This document shows, piece by piece, positions 26,401 to 35,727 of a DNA stretch of 64,000 nt. Origin of the DNA: Bacillota bacterium (GTDB lineage Bacteria > Bacillota > Clostridia > Oscillospirales > Ruminococcaceae). The notes beneath the pieces are model-generated. The model was not told the origin of the DNA. It did no database searches and saw only the letters and a program-made list of their open reading frames with translations. Location of the stretch: the NCBI GenBank assembly GCA_023412215.1, contig JAEYNX010000034.1, forward strand, positions 186,001-250,000, given 5' to 3'. The translations under genes and the position numbers were made by a program. Position 1 is the first letter of the stretch. Every line of letters starts with the position of its first letter.

Positions 26401-29400
26401 AATTCCCAAAAGCAGCTCGTATTTGATCGATTTTTAACGGATCACGAAGATGGTGCAAAAGCCTATGACACCATCACGCTTGCTGTATTGGTAAATGGAC
26501 TTTCCCAAACTGCTCCCGAGGGAACTATTGTATTCAAAGCGAACGGTGTCACAATTGGGCAGTCCTCTATTACCCATTTTGACGAATTGCCATCGTTGTC
26601 AATGGGAGCAGCTATATTTGAATGGACTGATGTACCTGGAGGAACGCAAACGCTTACGGCGGAATATAAACAAAATGAAGTCTCCGACAGCTATTATGCG
26701 GCAGATTCTATAACAATAGTAAATTATGAAATAGCCAAGATCAACCAATCTGAATTAGTGATTAAAATTCCCGAAGCTATAACATACGGCGATGAACCGT
26801 TCAATATTGATATTAGCGGCGGCAGCGGAACGGGCACCCTAAGCTATCAGGTTACTACGGGTGATGCTGTGTCGGTTGATTCAAGCGGATTGGTCACGGT
26901 TGAAGGGGCGGGAACCGCAACAATAACCGTCACCAAATCAGCGGACGCCTATTATTTGGAGAATATTAAAAGTGTAAATATTGTGGTCACGAAGGCGAAT
27001 CCCCCCGCCGTTGTGTTTCCGACCGCCGGTGAAATCACCTACGGCCAGCGCCTCTCTGCTGCCGCGCTCTCGGGAGGAAACGGTGACGGAACCTTTGCAT
27101 GGTCAAGCCCAGATACGGTTGCGCCTGTGAAAAACAGCGGTTACATCGTTGTGTTTACACCAAACGATACTGATAATTATGATTATACGGGCGTAGAATT
27201 AGAGAAGCTTACCGGTGTGACGGTGCACAAAGCCTCGCCGGAAACAACCTTCCCCACAGCCGGTGCAATCACCTATGGTCAAAGCCTGGCAGATGCAGCA
27301 TTTTCCGGTGAAAGCGGCGATGGTAGCTTTGCTTGGGAACACCCCGATACGGTACCCCCTGTAGTAAATGAAGGCTATAAGGTTATCTTTACGCCCAACG
27401 ATACCGATAATTATCTACCAATGGAACAAATTATTGCGGTAACTGTTCATAAGGCGAATCAGACGCCCCTATCTGTTAGTGGCATACCGGCGGCTATTAC
27501 CTACGGCGATTCATCATTTAATATTGAAACCAGCGGCGGCAGCGGAACAGGCGTTCTGACTTATGAGGTTACCTCCGGTGATGCCGTAACGGTTGATTCA
27601 AGCGGCAAGATTTCGGTAATGAAAGCCGGAGAGGCTACATTAACCGTCACGAATTCAGGCGATAGTAATTATTTAACGGCTTCTAAAATTGTGGAGATTT
27701 CCGTAAGCAAGGCAACGCCGGAGCCCGTGGTATTCCCATCTTCCAATGCGATTACCTACGGGGATAAGCTTATTGAGTCAGCGCTTACGGGAGGAAGCGG
27801 GGACGGAACCTTTGCATGGGTAAGCCCCGATACCATTCCAACTGTCCGGAATGACGGTTATGCGGTTGTGTTTACACCAAATGATATTAATAATTATGAT
27901 TATACGGGTGTAACAGTACAACAGATTACCGATGTGACGGTTTACAAGGCTATACCTGCAGCAACCTTCCCCACAGCCGGTGAAATTACCTATGGCCAGC
28001 GTCTTTCTGATTCTTCCTTGTCCGGAGGTAGTGGTGAGGGATACTTTGCTTGGGAATATCCCGACCAAATTCCTTCTGTGCATAATGAAGGCTACAATGT
28101 ACTATTCACGCCAAGCGATACCGATAACTATCTGGTAATCGGGCAGGTTACCGGGTTGACTGTTCATATGGCAAATCAAACGCCTTTGGCGGCGGACAAT
28201 ATTCCGTATCCCCTTACCTACAGCCATACTCCTTTCGCTTTAGATATAAACGGCGGCAGCGGAACAGGTGCTGTAAGCTTCGAGGTTGTCGGCGATGCGG
28301 TTACGGTTGACGCAACCGGTTTGGTAACGATAGCGAAGGTTGGTACGGCAACCATAACCGTTACCAAAGCAGGGGACGATAATTATCTAAAAACCGAGAC
28401 AACTATACCGATAGAAGTTCACAAAGCCGACCAAGTACCTTTATCGGTAAGCGGCATTCCCAGCTCCCTCACCTTCGGTCACGCACCGTTCACCCTCATT
28501 CTTAGCGGCGGCAGCGGAACGGGTGGCATCAGCTTTGAAGCATCTGAGGGCGGGGCAGTCACGGTTGATGTGAATGGAAAAGTGACAATCGTTAAAACGG
28601 GTAGCGCATCGATTACCATTACTAAAGCGGAAGACACTAACTACCATATGGCTCAGAAGGTTATAAATCTGACTGTAAGGAAAGCGTCTTCAGGAGATAA
28701 CAGTGGTTCAACCTACGGCGAAACACCCTCCGACACCTATGTGCAAAATGAGTGCATGATAAATACAAACAGCACGGTAACTATCGACCTTACCAAAGGT
28801 TCCACATTATTATCTTCAGCTCAGATCAACACGCTGATATCATTAAACCAAACCAGGCCCATTATATTCATCGGTAATGGCTACCATATAACATTTCCTG
28901 TCGGCACGATGAGGGCTGCGGGATATACGGACTTAAACCTTGGAGTATACTTTAACTCTGGTTCCTATTATGACAGGATCAAAGCTATCTCTAGCGACAG
29001 TTTTGTATTAATGATGGACTTTGAGCATAGCGGCTCTTTACCGGGCGAGGCACAAGTGAAAATTAAAGTAGGGGTTCCATATGCGGGCAAAACTCTGTAT
29101 TACCATTTCTATAATCCACAGACGGGAAACCTTGAGTATCTGCAGACTATTACAGTGGATAGAGAAGGCTATGTAATCATTGTACAGTCTCACTGTTCTG
29201 CGTATGCGCTGAATACCACTATTTCAGGCAACAGACCGTCTATTCCGGAAACGGGTGGCGGTGATATTGAACCCAATTCCGTTTCGGCTTCGGAGGAGGT
29301 CGTAATACCAGTAGAGACGTCCCGAATTACCACTTTACCGATAGTTGCAGTAAAACCAGAGATGGATAACGAATTGGGCTGTATCACGATACCCAAAAGC

Positions 29401-29532
29401 GGCGTATACATAGTACGCTACCTCGAAGTGTTAAGAATACTAAGAGTTGCGGGGGCTTTTTACACTAGCTGTCTTCTTCCCCCTTCAGAAGCATCATTGA
29501 CGATAAGTTCAGCACACAAGAGCAGGAAATGA
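23425..29532 (+). CDS. Giant secreted repeat protein: Gly-rich beta-helix plus MBG-like repeats
   Basis: 2035 residues. AGAGGAG lies 7 nt before ATG 23425. Signal peptide about 1-29, ending ETVFA. Then two fibronectin-like units (about 35-255), a Gly-rich region with ten AGIGG-type motifs about every 30 residues (for example GGTVNANGGEYSAGIGGGYY), and a second block with two more; this resembles the carbohydrate-binding-domain-containing, beta-helical proteins of Clostridia. An Ig-like unit (about 1010-1100) is followed by eight MBG-like repeats in two types, order A B B A B B A A. The last about 260 residues form a separate domain. No LPxTG plus helix is present (IPETGGG is internal), so it is probably released or held non-covalently. 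Adhesin or glycan-binding roles are guesses. Confidence 0.85.
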   Translation: MFELRKIFSIMLALALAVVMIPETVFATGDDLVPGSTTLTLSISISNITDQGGELTFEVTDDDSEYTVKYLVLKASEDKPNVDTIKNTGKTVENNIATITALIPETAYTVYGIVYVNDADGNPIFTDISEAQFTTLKGETPAVPIITGATAELADGNATLTFTTDKSCTYYYLVYEEETAAPDAQEIKAQGEAVAKGSGTVNANENAIVSIIADFDLNKAYTLYLAVEDENGAFSKVSILTLALSRMMLDAAASDSVTIDIETVTGNGTGYTYSGGILTIIESGSYVITGSGTSTANRIKINSGLTADITLNNVNIDVSSRNVTCAFDMAGATVTLTLMGDITLKSGNYCAGLQVSQGAALTISADSTGTITATGGNNGAGIGGANDSPYSETPNNDNGKIIIDGGIVNAYGTNGAGIGGGNNGTGGNIIITGGTVNANGGEYSAGIGGGYYKGCGTVLVQGGVIHATGGSAGPGIGCGFSGDGGNITISGGEIYANGGDSSAGIGAGSGAVSVVINDGIVKANGGVNGAGIGGGELIGPTPKTGDVYITGGDITATGGEYAAGIGASTYRNSGRITIEGGTIIATGKRNAAGIGGANDGDVTDPIIIKGGNVTATGGQSGAGIGAGGGDYARCGDVTITGGQVSATGGMYAAGIGGGGGTYASTCGIVSISGPDTVVNAKCDTAMDDAKDIGAGHKFDYMTTIQGGTLKLDGGATLNFLARGTNSSTNYIMGIIGGEGAGPSAGIYYYGNKYKGVIDVSAPGIGWYKGSGYTFSGDTVNIGEAGSYCVFGSTALNRIKISNTITADITLSDASIDVSGIPNACAFDMIGATVNLTLTGDNELASGENCAGLLVPSGAVLTVLKASTGSLSASGGTNGAGIGGGAGGAAGNITILGGEIEVRGGEDGAGIGGGSNASGGIVKIGGGADTFVSCLSPEGYDIGSGYGNSTGGSLEVNNGAMVGMRNYGTNAAAKYITCTIDGNGAKLDAGVYLNSQKQLVFDRFLTDHEDGAKAYDTITLAVLVNGLSQTAPEGTIVFKANGVTIGQSSITHFDELPSLSMGAAIFEWTDVPGGTQTLTAEYKQNEVSDSYYAADSITIVNYEIAKINQSELVIKIPEAITYGDEPFNIDISGGSGTGTLSYQVTTGDAVSVDSSGLVTVEGAGTATITVTKSADAYYLENIKSVNIVVTKANPPAVVFPTAGEITYGQRLSAAALSGGNGDGTFAWSSPDTVAPVKNSGYIVVFTPNDTDNYDYTGVELEKLTGVTVHKASPETTFPTAGAITYGQSLADAAFSGESGDGSFAWEHPDTVPPVVNEGYKVIFTPNDTDNYLPMEQIIAVTVHKANQTPLSVSGIPAAITYGDSSFNIETSGGSGTGVLTYEVTSGDAVTVDSSGKISVMKAGEATLTVTNSGDSNYLTASKIVEISVSKATPEPVVFPSSNAITYGDKLIESALTGGSGDGTFAWVSPDTIPTVRNDGYAVVFTPNDINNYDYTGVTVQQITDVTVYKAIPAATFPTAGEITYGQRLSDSSLSGGSGEGYFAWEYPDQIPSVHNEGYNVLFTPSDTDNYLVIGQVTGLTVHMANQTPLAADNIPYPLTYSHTPFALDINGGSGTGAVSFEVVGDAVTVDATGLVTIAKVGTATITVTKAGDDNYLKTETTIPIEVHKADQVPLSVSGIPSSLTFGHAPFTLILSGGSGTGGISFEASEGGAVTVDVNGKVTIVKTGSASITITKAEDTNYHMAQKVINLTVRKASSGDNSGSTYGETPSDTYVQNECMINTNSTVTIDLTKGSTLLSSAQINTLISLNQTRPIIFIGNGYHITFPVGTMRAAGYTDLNLGVYFNSGSYYDRIKAISSDSFVLMMDFEHSGSLPGEAQVKIKVGVPYAGKTLYYHFYNPQTGNLEYLQTITVDREGYVIIVQSHCSAYALNTTISGNRPSIPETGGGDIEPNSVSASEEVVIPVETSRITTLPIVAVKPEMDNELGCITIPKSGVYIVRYLEVLRILRVAGAFYTSCLLPPSEASLTISSAHKSRK

Positions 29533-29602
29533 TAAGAAACTATTGAGAAATTGGGGTAAATAAAAAAAGTAGAGAATGTGGCATGCCCTGATCATGACAT
29601 AT

Positions 29603-29627
29603 AAAATTGGGGGCAATTTTCTATTTT
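29603..29627 (+). terminator. Weak terminator after the giant gene
   Basis: AAAATTG (29603-29609) and CAATTTT (29614-29620) around a G-only loop, followed by CTATTTT. Confidence 0.35.
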
Positions 29628-29649
29628 CAGAACTGCCCTGATACAGCGT

Positions 29650-30351
29650 CTATATCTCCTCCACCATACGGTACCCAACACCAACCTCTGTTAAGACATA
29701 TTTAGGCTCAGCGGGGTTAGCTTCGATTTTGCGACGAATATTGGCCATATTCACCCTGAGCGCATTTTCTTCTTTGGTATATGGCCCCCAAATTTCTTTG
29801 CAGATAGAATCTATTGTGAGCACCTTACCGGCATGTTTGGCGAGCAGCAATAGAATCTTATACTCAATCGGGGTTAAGTGCACAGGTGTGCCATCTACCG
29901 ATACCGTTCTTTTTATAATATCAACGATAAGGCCACCGATGCTTATTTTATCGGTCTCCAGCGGGTTGTAAATGTTCGCACGCTCTTTATGGCGTATCGC
30001 TGTTCGAATGCGTGCAAGCAGCTCCAGTGTACCAAACGGCTTGGTCACGTAGTCGTCCGCGCCGAGGTCCAGTGCCTTCACCTTCTCTGTTTCATGGCCC
30101 CGCGCTGTCACGACGATCACCGGTACCTCCGACCATTGGCGAATCCGGCCAAGTACCTCCAACCCGTCCATATCGGGTAACCCCAAATCCAATAAAATCA
30201 AATCAGGGCGGTATGAGGCTGTCATTGAAACTGCCTCTCCGCCCTTTTGGCATTGCAGAACCTGATAATTGTTTGAGGTAAGTATTGCGGAAATAAAATT
30301 GCTGATGCCGTTTTCATCCTCGACAATGAGAATAAGCATCTTATTTTCCAT
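29650..30351 (-). CDS. kdpE: KdpE response regulator
   Basis: A 233-residue OmpR-type regulator. Receiver Asp55 in ILLDLGLPDMDG, Lys in YVTKPFGTLELLARI, and a winged helix with VHLTPIEYKILLLLAKHAGK and RVNMANIRRKIE, the KdpE pattern. GGGAGG lies 7 nt before ATG 30351, which overlaps the kdpD stop by 11 bp. It ends the kdpFABCDE operon and presumably activates it when potassium or turgor is low. The phased CTTAATA boxes before kdpF are its likely target. Confidence 0.95.
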   Translation of the reverse strand: MENKMLILIVEDENGISNFISAILTSNNYQVLQCQKGGEAVSMTASYRPDLILLDLGLPDMDGLEVLGRIRQWSEVPVIVVTARGHETEKVKALDLGADDYVTKPFGTLELLARIRTAIRHKERANIYNPLETDKISIGGLIVDIIKRTVSVDGTPVHLTPIEYKILLLLAKHAGKVLTIDSICKEIWGPYTKEENALRVNMANIRRKIEANPAEPKYVLTEVGVGYRMVEEI

Positions 30352-33049
30352 TTGTATCCCTCCCGTTTAACGGTAATACAAACCGGAACACCGCTCCGCC
30401 GGCCGCTTTGTTCCTTGCTTCGATCGTTCCGTGATGTGCTTTGATGATCGAGCGGCAGATGGAAAGGCCGATTCCCATACCCCGGGAAGAATCAGCGCTT
30501 TTGATCTTCTTCGCCGCATATCCGTCAAACAACGTCGGAAGCTCCTGTTCGGGTATCCCTTCACCATTGTCACTGATCTCAAACACCGCACCCTCCCCCG
30601 ATTTCTCAACAATTAGTTCAATCAGGGTGCCCAATTGGGAATGCCTGATTGCATTTTCCAGCAGGTTGATGATCACCTGCTCAATCAGCATCGCATCCAT
30701 CGGCACAAGCAACAGTTCTTTAGGTACCTTCACCATAATGTTGCTGCCGGTATATTTGCTGCGCACCCTCGAAACGGACTCGGCAACAACCTCTTCCGCT
30801 GCTTCGGGCGTCTTCGACACATTCATCGAAGCCTCACTGATACGGGTGACGGATAACAGGTTTTCTACCATACGAATCAGCCACTGGGAATCTTCTTTAA
30901 TGTTCGTCACCAGCTTATCATGTGTCTGCTCGTCCATCGCTCTTTTGTTCTCCAATATGGCCGAGCTGGCCCCGGATATGGCGGTGAGCGGGGTGCGCAG
31001 GTCGTGAGAAATGGCCCGAAGCAGATTGCTGCGCATACTCTCCCGTTCAGATTCAATGACCACCTGCCGCTGCTCATCCGAGAGATGCTGCCGCTCAAGA
31101 GCCATAGCGACAAGGGATGCTATCATGCGTAAAAACGCTCTGTTATCGTGGTTAAGCTTATCTTTATCGACACAGGAGATACCGAGTACCCCCAATACGT
31201 TGCCCTGAGACAGTATCGGCATATAGAAAGCCCCTGCGCCCATCAGCGTGTCGGTTCCTGCCCCTGCCCTCTTCTTATTGGTAAAAACCCAATGCGCTAC
31301 GGCCTGTTCGTCAGAGCTGCACAAGAAGGAGGCATCCGTTTCCTCTGCCGCCTGCTTCATTACCCCCGGAACACCGCTTACGGGGTCCTCCGAATAAAAG
31401 ATTACCGAGCGCTTATAGAGCGTTACAATATAGTCGTTCGTTAACTCGATGATGTTTTGCAGACCTCTGGTGACAAGAAGTTTTTTGTTGACTTCATAGA
31501 GTATCTCTGTCTTGCGCTCTCTGGAAACGGCAAGGCTGGCCTGCGCTTTAATCCTTACCATCAATGCGCTGGTGAACAAGGCCACCACAAGCATAATTAA
31601 AAAGGTAATCGGATATCCTGCTTGTATTGCGTTAAAGGTATAATAAGGCTCGACAAACAGATAATTGAAGGTAAGTACACTTAATATGGAGGCGATAACG
31701 CCATAGGCATATCCTGCTGTGAACCTTGAAATGATCAGCACCGAAAGGATATATGCCATGATGATGTTCTGGTCGCCGATACCAAGCTCCCGTAATCCGA
31801 GAGAGAGCAGGGTTGCCGCAACAAGCAGACCAAGGCTCTTAAAGGTATCCCGCCATGAAAAATACAGATTTCTTCGCCATTGGAACTGCTTTAATGCTTT
31901 ATAGGGCTTTACTGAGGAGTTATCGGGTATGATGTAGATTTCGGTATTGGAGAGTTGAGCAATCAGCTGATCCTCTAAATCGGCTTCAAGCAGGCTTTTA
32001 AAGCTCTTTTTTCGCCTGGCCTTGCCGATAACAATATTCGTGATGTTCGAAAGCTTTGCATACTCTGAGATAGATTCGGCAATATCATACCCGTTTACCG
32101 ACACAATCTGGGCCCCCAGCTTAGCGGCAAGGTCCATATTGCTGCGAAGGTTCTTATACTGTTCTTCCGTATAATTCGAGCTTGCAGGGGTCTCAACATA
32201 CAGTACGGTCCAGGGCGCGTGAAAGGCCTCTGCCGTTCTGGCCGTCCAACGTATACATTTGGCCGAAGACGGAGACGGGCCAATGCAAACCAGAAACCGC
32301 TGGTTAAGGGCTTTATCGGTCTGGCTGTATTCCGTAAGATTGTCATGGCTGATTCGCTCGGCCACCTTACGCAGTGCAACCTCACGCAACAGCCGCAGAT
32401 TTTCTATTGTAAAAAAATTCTGCATCGCGGCCGTCGCCCGTTCCGGGCGGTAGATTTTCCCCTCTTCAAAACGCTTGAGCAGCTCTTCCGGGGCAATATC
32501 AATCAGTTTTACAAGTTCCGCATGTTCAAAGATATAATCGGGGATGGTCTCCCGCACAGGGATGCCGGTAATATTCTCAACAATATCATTTAAGCTTTCA
32601 AGATGCTGAACATTTACCGTCGTATACACGTCAATACCGGCGTTGAGAAGCTCCTCAATATCCTGATACCGTTTTTTGCTCCTGACCCCTTCCGCGTTTG
32701 TATGTGCCAATTCATCCACTAAGATGAGAGCCGGCCTCCGCCGGAGCGCTGCTTCCAGGTCAAACTCTTTGAGCTGAATATTTTTATAGTGCACGGATAG
32801 AGGCGGGATGGCAGGCAAGCCCGCCAGCAGTTGAAGCGTTTCCGGGCGGGTGTGCGGCTCTACGTAACCGACAACCATATCCACGCCGGATTTTAACTGC
32901 CCTCTGGCATCATCCAGCATGGCATAGGTTTTGCCCACCCCCGCCGCGTAACCTAAAAATATCTTAAGCTTTCCCTTTTCGTCCTTATTCCCGGAGGAAA
33001 TGCTTTTCAGGAGCATATCCGGGTCTGGGCGTCTATCATCCAAAGCCAC
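30341..33049 (-). CDS. kdpD: KdpD sensor kinase, full length
   Basis: 902 residues, GTG start at 33049. The N-terminal KdpD domain has the P-loop FLGYAAGVGKTYAMLDDAR and VDELAHTN; a Usp-like domain follows (about 250-370); four transmembrane helices (DUF4118, about 400-500); a GAF-like segment; then HisKA with RAISHDLRTPLTAISGASSA (His682) and HATPase with LLENAIRHS and SSRGMGIGLSICRSI. This is the complete domain set of KdpD; the two paralogous kinases further along lack the first two domains. Starts 26 bp after kdpC. Confidence 0.96.
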   Translation of the reverse strand: MALDDRRPDPDMLLKSISSGNKDEKGKLKIFLGYAAGVGKTYAMLDDARGQLKSGVDMVVGYVEPHTRPETLQLLAGLPAIPPLSVHYKNIQLKEFDLEAALRRRPALILVDELAHTNAEGVRSKKRYQDIEELLNAGIDVYTTVNVQHLESLNDIVENITGIPVRETIPDYIFEHAELVKLIDIAPEELLKRFEEGKIYRPERATAAMQNFFTIENLRLLREVALRKVAERISHDNLTEYSQTDKALNQRFLVCIGPSPSSAKCIRWTARTAEAFHAPWTVLYVETPASSNYTEEQYKNLRSNMDLAAKLGAQIVSVNGYDIAESISEYAKLSNITNIVIGKARRKKSFKSLLEADLEDQLIAQLSNTEIYIIPDNSSVKPYKALKQFQWRRNLYFSWRDTFKSLGLLVAATLLSLGLRELGIGDQNIIMAYILSVLIISRFTAGYAYGVIASILSVLTFNYLFVEPYYTFNAIQAGYPITFLIMLVVALFTSALMVRIKAQASLAVSRERKTEILYEVNKKLLVTRGLQNIIELTNDYIVTLYKRSVIFYSEDPVSGVPGVMKQAAEETDASFLCSSDEQAVAHWVFTNKKRAGAGTDTLMGAGAFYMPILSQGNVLGVLGISCVDKDKLNHDNRAFLRMIASLVAMALERQHLSDEQRQVVIESERESMRSNLLRAISHDLRTPLTAISGASSAILENKRAMDEQTHDKLVTNIKEDSQWLIRMVENLLSVTRISEASMNVSKTPEAAEEVVAESVSRVRSKYTGSNIMVKVPKELLLVPMDAMLIEQVIINLLENAIRHSQLGTLIELIVEKSGEGAVFEISDNGEGIPEQELPTLFDGYAAKKIKSADSSRGMGIGLSICRSIIKAHHGTIEARNKAAGGAVFRFVLPLNGRDTNGK

Positions 33050-33075
33050 GTCTTCACCGCCTTTGAACCATTATA

Positions 33076-33636
33076 TTACATCAGGCCGTCCAGAGCAAGA
33101 TTCACCTTGAGCACGTTAACGGCGGGTTCGCCCCAAAAACCTAAAAATCTGCTGCTCGTATACTTTTGAATGATCTCGCGGACGGTGTTCTCCTCCATGC
33201 CTCTCACATTGGCGATGCGCGCAACCTGATACTCGGCCGCTTCGGGAGAAATATTGGGGTCTACCCCGCTGCCGGACGCAGTGATTAAATCGGCCGGTAT
33301 ATCCTTTTGGTTTGTCGGGTCGAGTTTGTGCCACCAGGCGATTCTTTCATCCATAAGTTTTTTTTGCTCCTCGCTTACTGGGGAGAGGTTGGTCACACCG
33401 GAGGGCCTGCCGATCAGATATTCAGGCTTCGTAAACTCCTGCGCAATTAACTCGGAGCCGATTTCCATCCGGCTGCCGTCCTTTAAGGTAACCGCAATGA
33501 TGCTGCCGTTAGCCTTCTGAGGGAAAATAAGCTGCGCGATACCGGTAACCACCCCGGTGTACAGGACACCGCATAGAACGGTAAACACCAATAAACAGAT
33601 GAAAGCCGGGCGAAAAGCCCCTATAACTTTTTTCAT
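33076..33636 (-). CDS. kdpC: Potassium-transporting ATPase subunit C
   Basis: About 186 residues. One N-terminal helix (VLCGVLYTGVVTGIAQLIFP) then the periplasm-side domain with ANGSIIAV, LIGRPSGVTNLSPVS, ADLITASGSGVDPNISPEAA and ARIANVRGMEENTVREII, all KdpC signatures. ATG 33636 is preceded by GAGGTG; an upstream in-frame start at 33657 would overlap kdpB. KdpC stabilises the KdpFAB complex. Confidence 0.95.
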   Translation of the reverse strand: MKKVIGAFRPAFICLLVFTVLCGVLYTGVVTGIAQLIFPQKANGSIIAVTLKDGSRMEIGSELIAQEFTKPEYLIGRPSGVTNLSPVSEEQKKLMDERIAWWHKLDPTNQKDIPADLITASGSGVDPNISPEAAEYQVARIANVRGMEENTVREIIQKYTSSRFLGFWGEPAVNVLKVNLALDGLM

Positions 33637-33649
33637 AATACCTGTCACC

Positions 33650-35719
33650 TCACACAATACCTAAAGCGGTTAATAGCATATCAAGAAGTTTTATTGCAAT
33701 AAATGGGGCAATGATGCCACCCAATCCATAAATGAGAAGATTTCTCGAGAGCAGCTTGCCCGCAGATACCTCGCGGTATTTGACCCCTTTGAGTGCCAAG
33801 GGAATCAACGCTATAATAATCAGCGCATTGTAGATAATAGCGGATAAAATCGCGCTCTTGCTGCTGGTAAGGCCCATAAAATTTAAGGCCGTCAGCTCCG
33901 GGTAGATTCCGAAAAACAGCACGGGAATAATAGCAAAGTACTTTGCAACGTCGTTGGCCACACTGAAGGTCGTCAGCGAGCCCCTGGTCATGAGCAGCTG
34001 CTTGCCGATGCGCACAATGTCAATGAGCTTAGTCGGGCTCGAATCGAGGTCTACCATGTTGCCCGCTTCTTTGGCCGCCTGCGTTCCGGAGTTCATCGCC
34101 ACCGCAACATCGGCCTGAGCAAGCGCGGGCGCGTCGTTGGTACCGTCCCCTGTCATCGCGACCATATGCCCTTTGGACTGATAATCCCGTATCAGGCTCA
34201 GCTTTGCTTCAGGTGTCGCCTCCGCCAGAAAATCGTCCACCCCTGCCTCCGCGGCGATTGCCGCCGCTGTCATTGGGTTGTCACCCGTAATCATGATGGT
34301 CTTAATGCCCATCTTCCGCAGGTCTTCGAAGCGTTCTTTTACACCCTTTTTAACGATGTCCTTTAAATAGATAACGCCTAAAATCTTATCGTTTTTGGCA
34401 ACTACGAGCGGCGTACCGCCCTTGCCCGCCACCTGTTTAACGGTTTGGGCACATTCCTCCGGGTAAACACCGCCTTTACCGAGAACATAGGATTTTACAG
34501 CGTCCGCGGCACCTTTTCTGATCTCGGTACCCTGAAAGTCAATACCGCTGATACGCGTTTTTGCGGTGAATTCGATAAAGCTTGCGTTAAGCTTTGATAG
34601 TTCCCGCCCGCGGATCCCGAAGCGTTCCTTTGCCAGAATAACTATACTGCGCCCCTCCGCGGTTTCGTCGGCAATGGAGGAGAGCTGCGCCGCGTCCGCA
34701 AGCTCCTGCTCCGTTACCCCCTGAACAGGGATAAACTCACTGGCCTGACGGTTACCGAGTGTGATGGTACCGGTTTTATCAAGCAACAACACATCCACAT
34801 CACCGGCGGCCTCAATCGCGCGGCCGCTCATGGCCAGTACATTGGCCTGATTTAGGCGGCTCATACCCGCGATACCAATGGAGGAGAGCAAAGCGCCGAT
34901 GGTAGTTGGCGCCAAGCATACCAGTAATGCGATAATATTGGTGACCGATACCGCCGCGCCGCTCCCGACTTGTCTGCTCGCAAAATCGGAAAAAGGCAGC
35001 AGCGTGGCCGTTACCACAAGAAAGATGATCGTGAGCGTAACCAAAAGGATCTGAAGGGCAATCTCATTGGGCGTCTTTTTACGGGAAGCGCCCTCCACCA
35101 TGGCGATCATCTTATCCAGAAAGCTTTCGCCGGCCTCCGCAGTCACCTTAACCACCAGCCAGTCTGAGATAACAGTGGTGCCTCCCGTAACAGCGCTTCG
35201 GTCCCCCCCCGATTCACGGATGACCGGGGCGGATTCGCCCGTAATGGCACTCTCATCCACCGAGGCAACACCGTCGATAACCTCGCCGTCCATGGGTATT
35301 TGATCTCCGGCGGTTACCAGAAAGAGGTCGCCCTTTTTTAACGTATTCGACAGCACCTCGGTGTAATCTGTTTGATTGGACTGTGATTTCAGCTTCTTCG
35401 CTTTGACGTCCTTGCGGGCGCTGCGAAGGCTGTCGGCCTGAGCACGGCCTCTGCCCTCGGCAATGGCCTCCGCAAAGTTGGCGAACAGAACCGTAAACCA
35501 TAGGATAAGTGCAATGGCAAGTGTGTACCCCGCATTTTCATCGCGAATACCAAAGAAGCTTAAAGCATATAGCACCGTTGTTAAAACAGCGCCGATATAG
35601 ACGACAAACATTACGGGGTTTTTAAGCTGTACGCTTGGCGACAGCTTTATAAAAGACTGCCGAATGGAATCAGCCCATATTTTTTGCTGAGCCGCTTGAT
35701 CTTTCTTCATAACAACCAT
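33650..35719 (-). CDS. kdpB: Potassium-transporting ATPase, catalytic subunit B
   Basis: 689 residues, P-type ATPase. Phosphorylation site DVLLLDKTGTITLGNR, TGES loop ESAITGESAPV, hinge MITGDNPMTAAAIA and GDGTNDAPALAQADV are all present, with about seven helices. Catalyses ATP-driven energy input for K+ uptake through KdpA. Length and order are standard. Start supported by AAGGAAGG. Confidence 0.97.
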   Translation of the reverse strand: MVVMKKDQAAQQKIWADSIRQSFIKLSPSVQLKNPVMFVVYIGAVLTTVLYALSFFGIRDENAGYTLAIALILWFTVLFANFAEAIAEGRGRAQADSLRSARKDVKAKKLKSQSNQTDYTEVLSNTLKKGDLFLVTAGDQIPMDGEVIDGVASVDESAITGESAPVIRESGGDRSAVTGGTTVISDWLVVKVTAEAGESFLDKMIAMVEGASRKKTPNEIALQILLVTLTIIFLVVTATLLPFSDFASRQVGSGAAVSVTNIIALLVCLAPTTIGALLSSIGIAGMSRLNQANVLAMSGRAIEAAGDVDVLLLDKTGTITLGNRQASEFIPVQGVTEQELADAAQLSSIADETAEGRSIVILAKERFGIRGRELSKLNASFIEFTAKTRISGIDFQGTEIRKGAADAVKSYVLGKGGVYPEECAQTVKQVAGKGGTPLVVAKNDKILGVIYLKDIVKKGVKERFEDLRKMGIKTIMITGDNPMTAAAIAAEAGVDDFLAEATPEAKLSLIRDYQSKGHMVAMTGDGTNDAPALAQADVAVAMNSGTQAAKEAGNMVDLDSSPTKLIDIVRIGKQLLMTRGSLTTFSVANDVAKYFAIIPVLFFGIYPELTALNFMGLTSSKSAILSAIIYNALIIIALIPLALKGVKYREVSAGKLLSRNLLIYGLGGIIAPFIAIKLLDMLLTALGIV

Positions 35720-35727
35720 GTCCTTCC

